5,899 bases of DNA, taken from contig DVGY01000111.1 in NCBI GenBank assembly GCA_018712465.1, forward strand, positions 1-5,899, written 5' to 3'. How positions within the stretch are numbered: position 1 is the first letter of the stretch; the number at the start of each line of letters is the position of its first letter. The notes below the pieces were generated by a model that saw only the letters and a list, made by a program, of their open reading frames with translations, did not search any database and was not told the DNA's origin. Positions 5,194-5,899 of the stretch are shown one piece after another. The translations under genes and the position numbers were made by a program. The stretch comes from Candidatus Egerieicola pullicola (GTDB taxonomy: Bacteria > Bacillota > Clostridia > Oscillospirales > Ruminococcaceae).

Positions 5194-5820
5194 ATGAAAA
5201 CCATTTGGAAATCCCTCTGCCGCTGGCTTTTGCCGCTGTTTCTTTTGGGATTGCTGCTGTGTTTTTCTCCCTCCGCCCAAGCGCAGGGGGATTCCAACCA
5301 AGACTGGCCTCCGGAGCGCCTGCTGCAGCGGCATGATCCACGACACCCGGAAAACACCATTCTGGATTGGGAACACAGTATCGTCACTTACCGGGCAGAC
5401 CGGTCAGAGATCACCGACGGTGCTTCCTGGTCCCGGGTGCCGGGGCGGGATTCCTTTGATCCGCCCAACTTTTACCCAAACACCGACCTCACCCAAAGCC
5501 TTTCGGTCAGCGAAACCTATCTGGGTTCCCGGGGAGTGGAGTACCGCTATTTCCCCGCTTCCTCCCCTGGGCGGAACTGCCTGGCTTCCATGAGTGTGTC
5601 TATGGGCGGCTATGGAATTGACAATGGCGTAATTGAAATCCGACTGGCAGGGCTGGATGGGTTTTTGCAGAGCCAAACGACTGCTGATTGGTCCTCACCG
5701 TGGATTCATTTGTTTTCCGTAGAAGGAACTACCCCTTATGCCAAACAGGTGGTTTTTGCTGGTTATCGCATGGAATTGGGAAATATTTTTACTACTATTG
5801 AGGACATTTATCAATTTTAG
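5194..5820 (+). CDS. Secreted protein of unknown family, tandem array copy 2
   Basis: This paralogue of the preceding gene has the same length, 208 aa, aligning without a gap; I count about 138 identical residues (roughly 66%). The signal peptide (MKTIWKSLCRWLLPLFLLGL, then a cut after SAQA at 30) and residues 21-44 and 71-100 are almost unchanged, while residues 45-70, 101-110 and 161-180 differ strongly. Only Cys129 remains in the mature part; the partners at 165, 195 and 199 of copy 1 are replaced by Asp, Leu and Phe. The ATG at 5194 has the same AAGGAGGTG ribosome binding site and spacing as copy 1. The spacer on either side shows no strong terminator or promoter, so it is probably in the same operon. 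It has an intact frame with no sign of decay. The function is unknown. Confidence 0.85.
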   Translation: MKTIWKSLCRWLLPLFLLGLLLCFSPSAQAQGDSNQDWPPERLLQRHDPRHPENTILDWEHSIVTYRADRSEITDGASWSRVPGRDSFDPPNFYPNTDLTQSLSVSETYLGSRGVEYRYFPASSPGRNCLASMSVSMGGYGIDNGVIEIRLAGLDGFLQSQTTADWSSPWIHLFSVEGTTPYAKQVVFAGYRMELGNIFTTIEDIYQF

Positions 5821-5883
5821 CGAATCATTTTTAATAGAAAAGCGAATGGCGTTTATATTTGAAAGAGAAAGGAGGTGCTTTGG

Positions 5884-5899
5884 ATGAAAACCATTTGGA
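5884..5899 (+). CDS. Secreted protein, tandem array copy 3 (5' end only)
   Basis: The first five codons (MKTIW) of a third copy are present before the window ends. They are identical in DNA to the start of copy 2, and the preceding ribosome binding site and most of the 63-bp spacer match the copy 1 to copy 2 spacer. Nothing can be said about the rest of the gene, or whether it is intact. Confidence 0.8.

Larger units (their letters stand above)
4499..5899 (+). repeat. Tandem gene-plus-spacer repeat array (two full units and the start of a third)
   Basis: Start-to-start distances are 695 bp (4499 to 5194) and 690 bp (5194 to 5884). The units repeat head to tail with their spacers: 5126-5193 and 5821-5883 align closely apart from a 5-bp length difference and a few changes. 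Positions 4557-4631 and 5252-5326 are identical over 75 bp, and 4727-4798 match 5422-5493 at 71 of 72. The array continues beyond the window, so its copy number is unknown. Confidence 0.93.

Overview
The window looks like chromosomal DNA of a moderately GC-rich, endospore-forming Firmicute, most likely a clostridium of the Oscillospiraceae/Ruminococcaceae kind. The evidence is a mother-cell sporulation sigma factor (SigE), an alpha/beta-type small acid-soluble spore protein, near-perfect AGGAGG ribosome binding sites and Gram-positive-style promoters and terminators. No rRNA, tRNA, CRISPR array, transposase or integrase was seen.

Left part (1-2500): the 3' end of sigE enters on the + strand. 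Facing it on the - strand are three separately transcribed genes: a 92-aa HPr-like protein without the usual catalytic motif, the spore protein gene, and a Kv-beta/YghZ-type aldo/keto reductase. Each has its own ribosome binding site, a credible promoter and a hairpin terminator. The -35 boxes of the HPr-like and reductase genes lie directly beside or inside the terminator tract of the gene upstream.

Middle (2489-4311): a divergent pair. On the - strand is a two-domain protein with an N-terminal MmcQ/YjbR domain and a C-terminal EVE/PUA-like domain. On the + strand is a GTG-initiated DUF5131 (phage Gp37/Gp68-like) protein with an N-terminal CX3CX2C motif and a six-cysteine C-terminal tail. 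The two genes are back to back across a 108-bp spacer whose opposing promoters overlap at a duplicated CAGTATAAT element. A long - strand reading frame runs antisense through the DUF5131 gene and is judged spurious. The DUF5131 gene ends in a strong terminator.

Right part (4312-5899): a textbook sigma-A promoter (TTGACA, 16 bp, TATAAT) drives a head-to-tail array of secreted paralogues. Two complete 208-aa genes and the first codons of a third are present, at 695- and 690-bp periods, with ribosome binding sites and spacers duplicated along with the genes. The two full proteins have Sec signal peptides, align without gaps and share about two thirds of their residues. The identity is sharply mosaic: blocks that are identical or nearly so in DNA alternate with strongly diverged blocks. 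I do not recognise this family. It is the most interesting element here, and it continues past the right edge.
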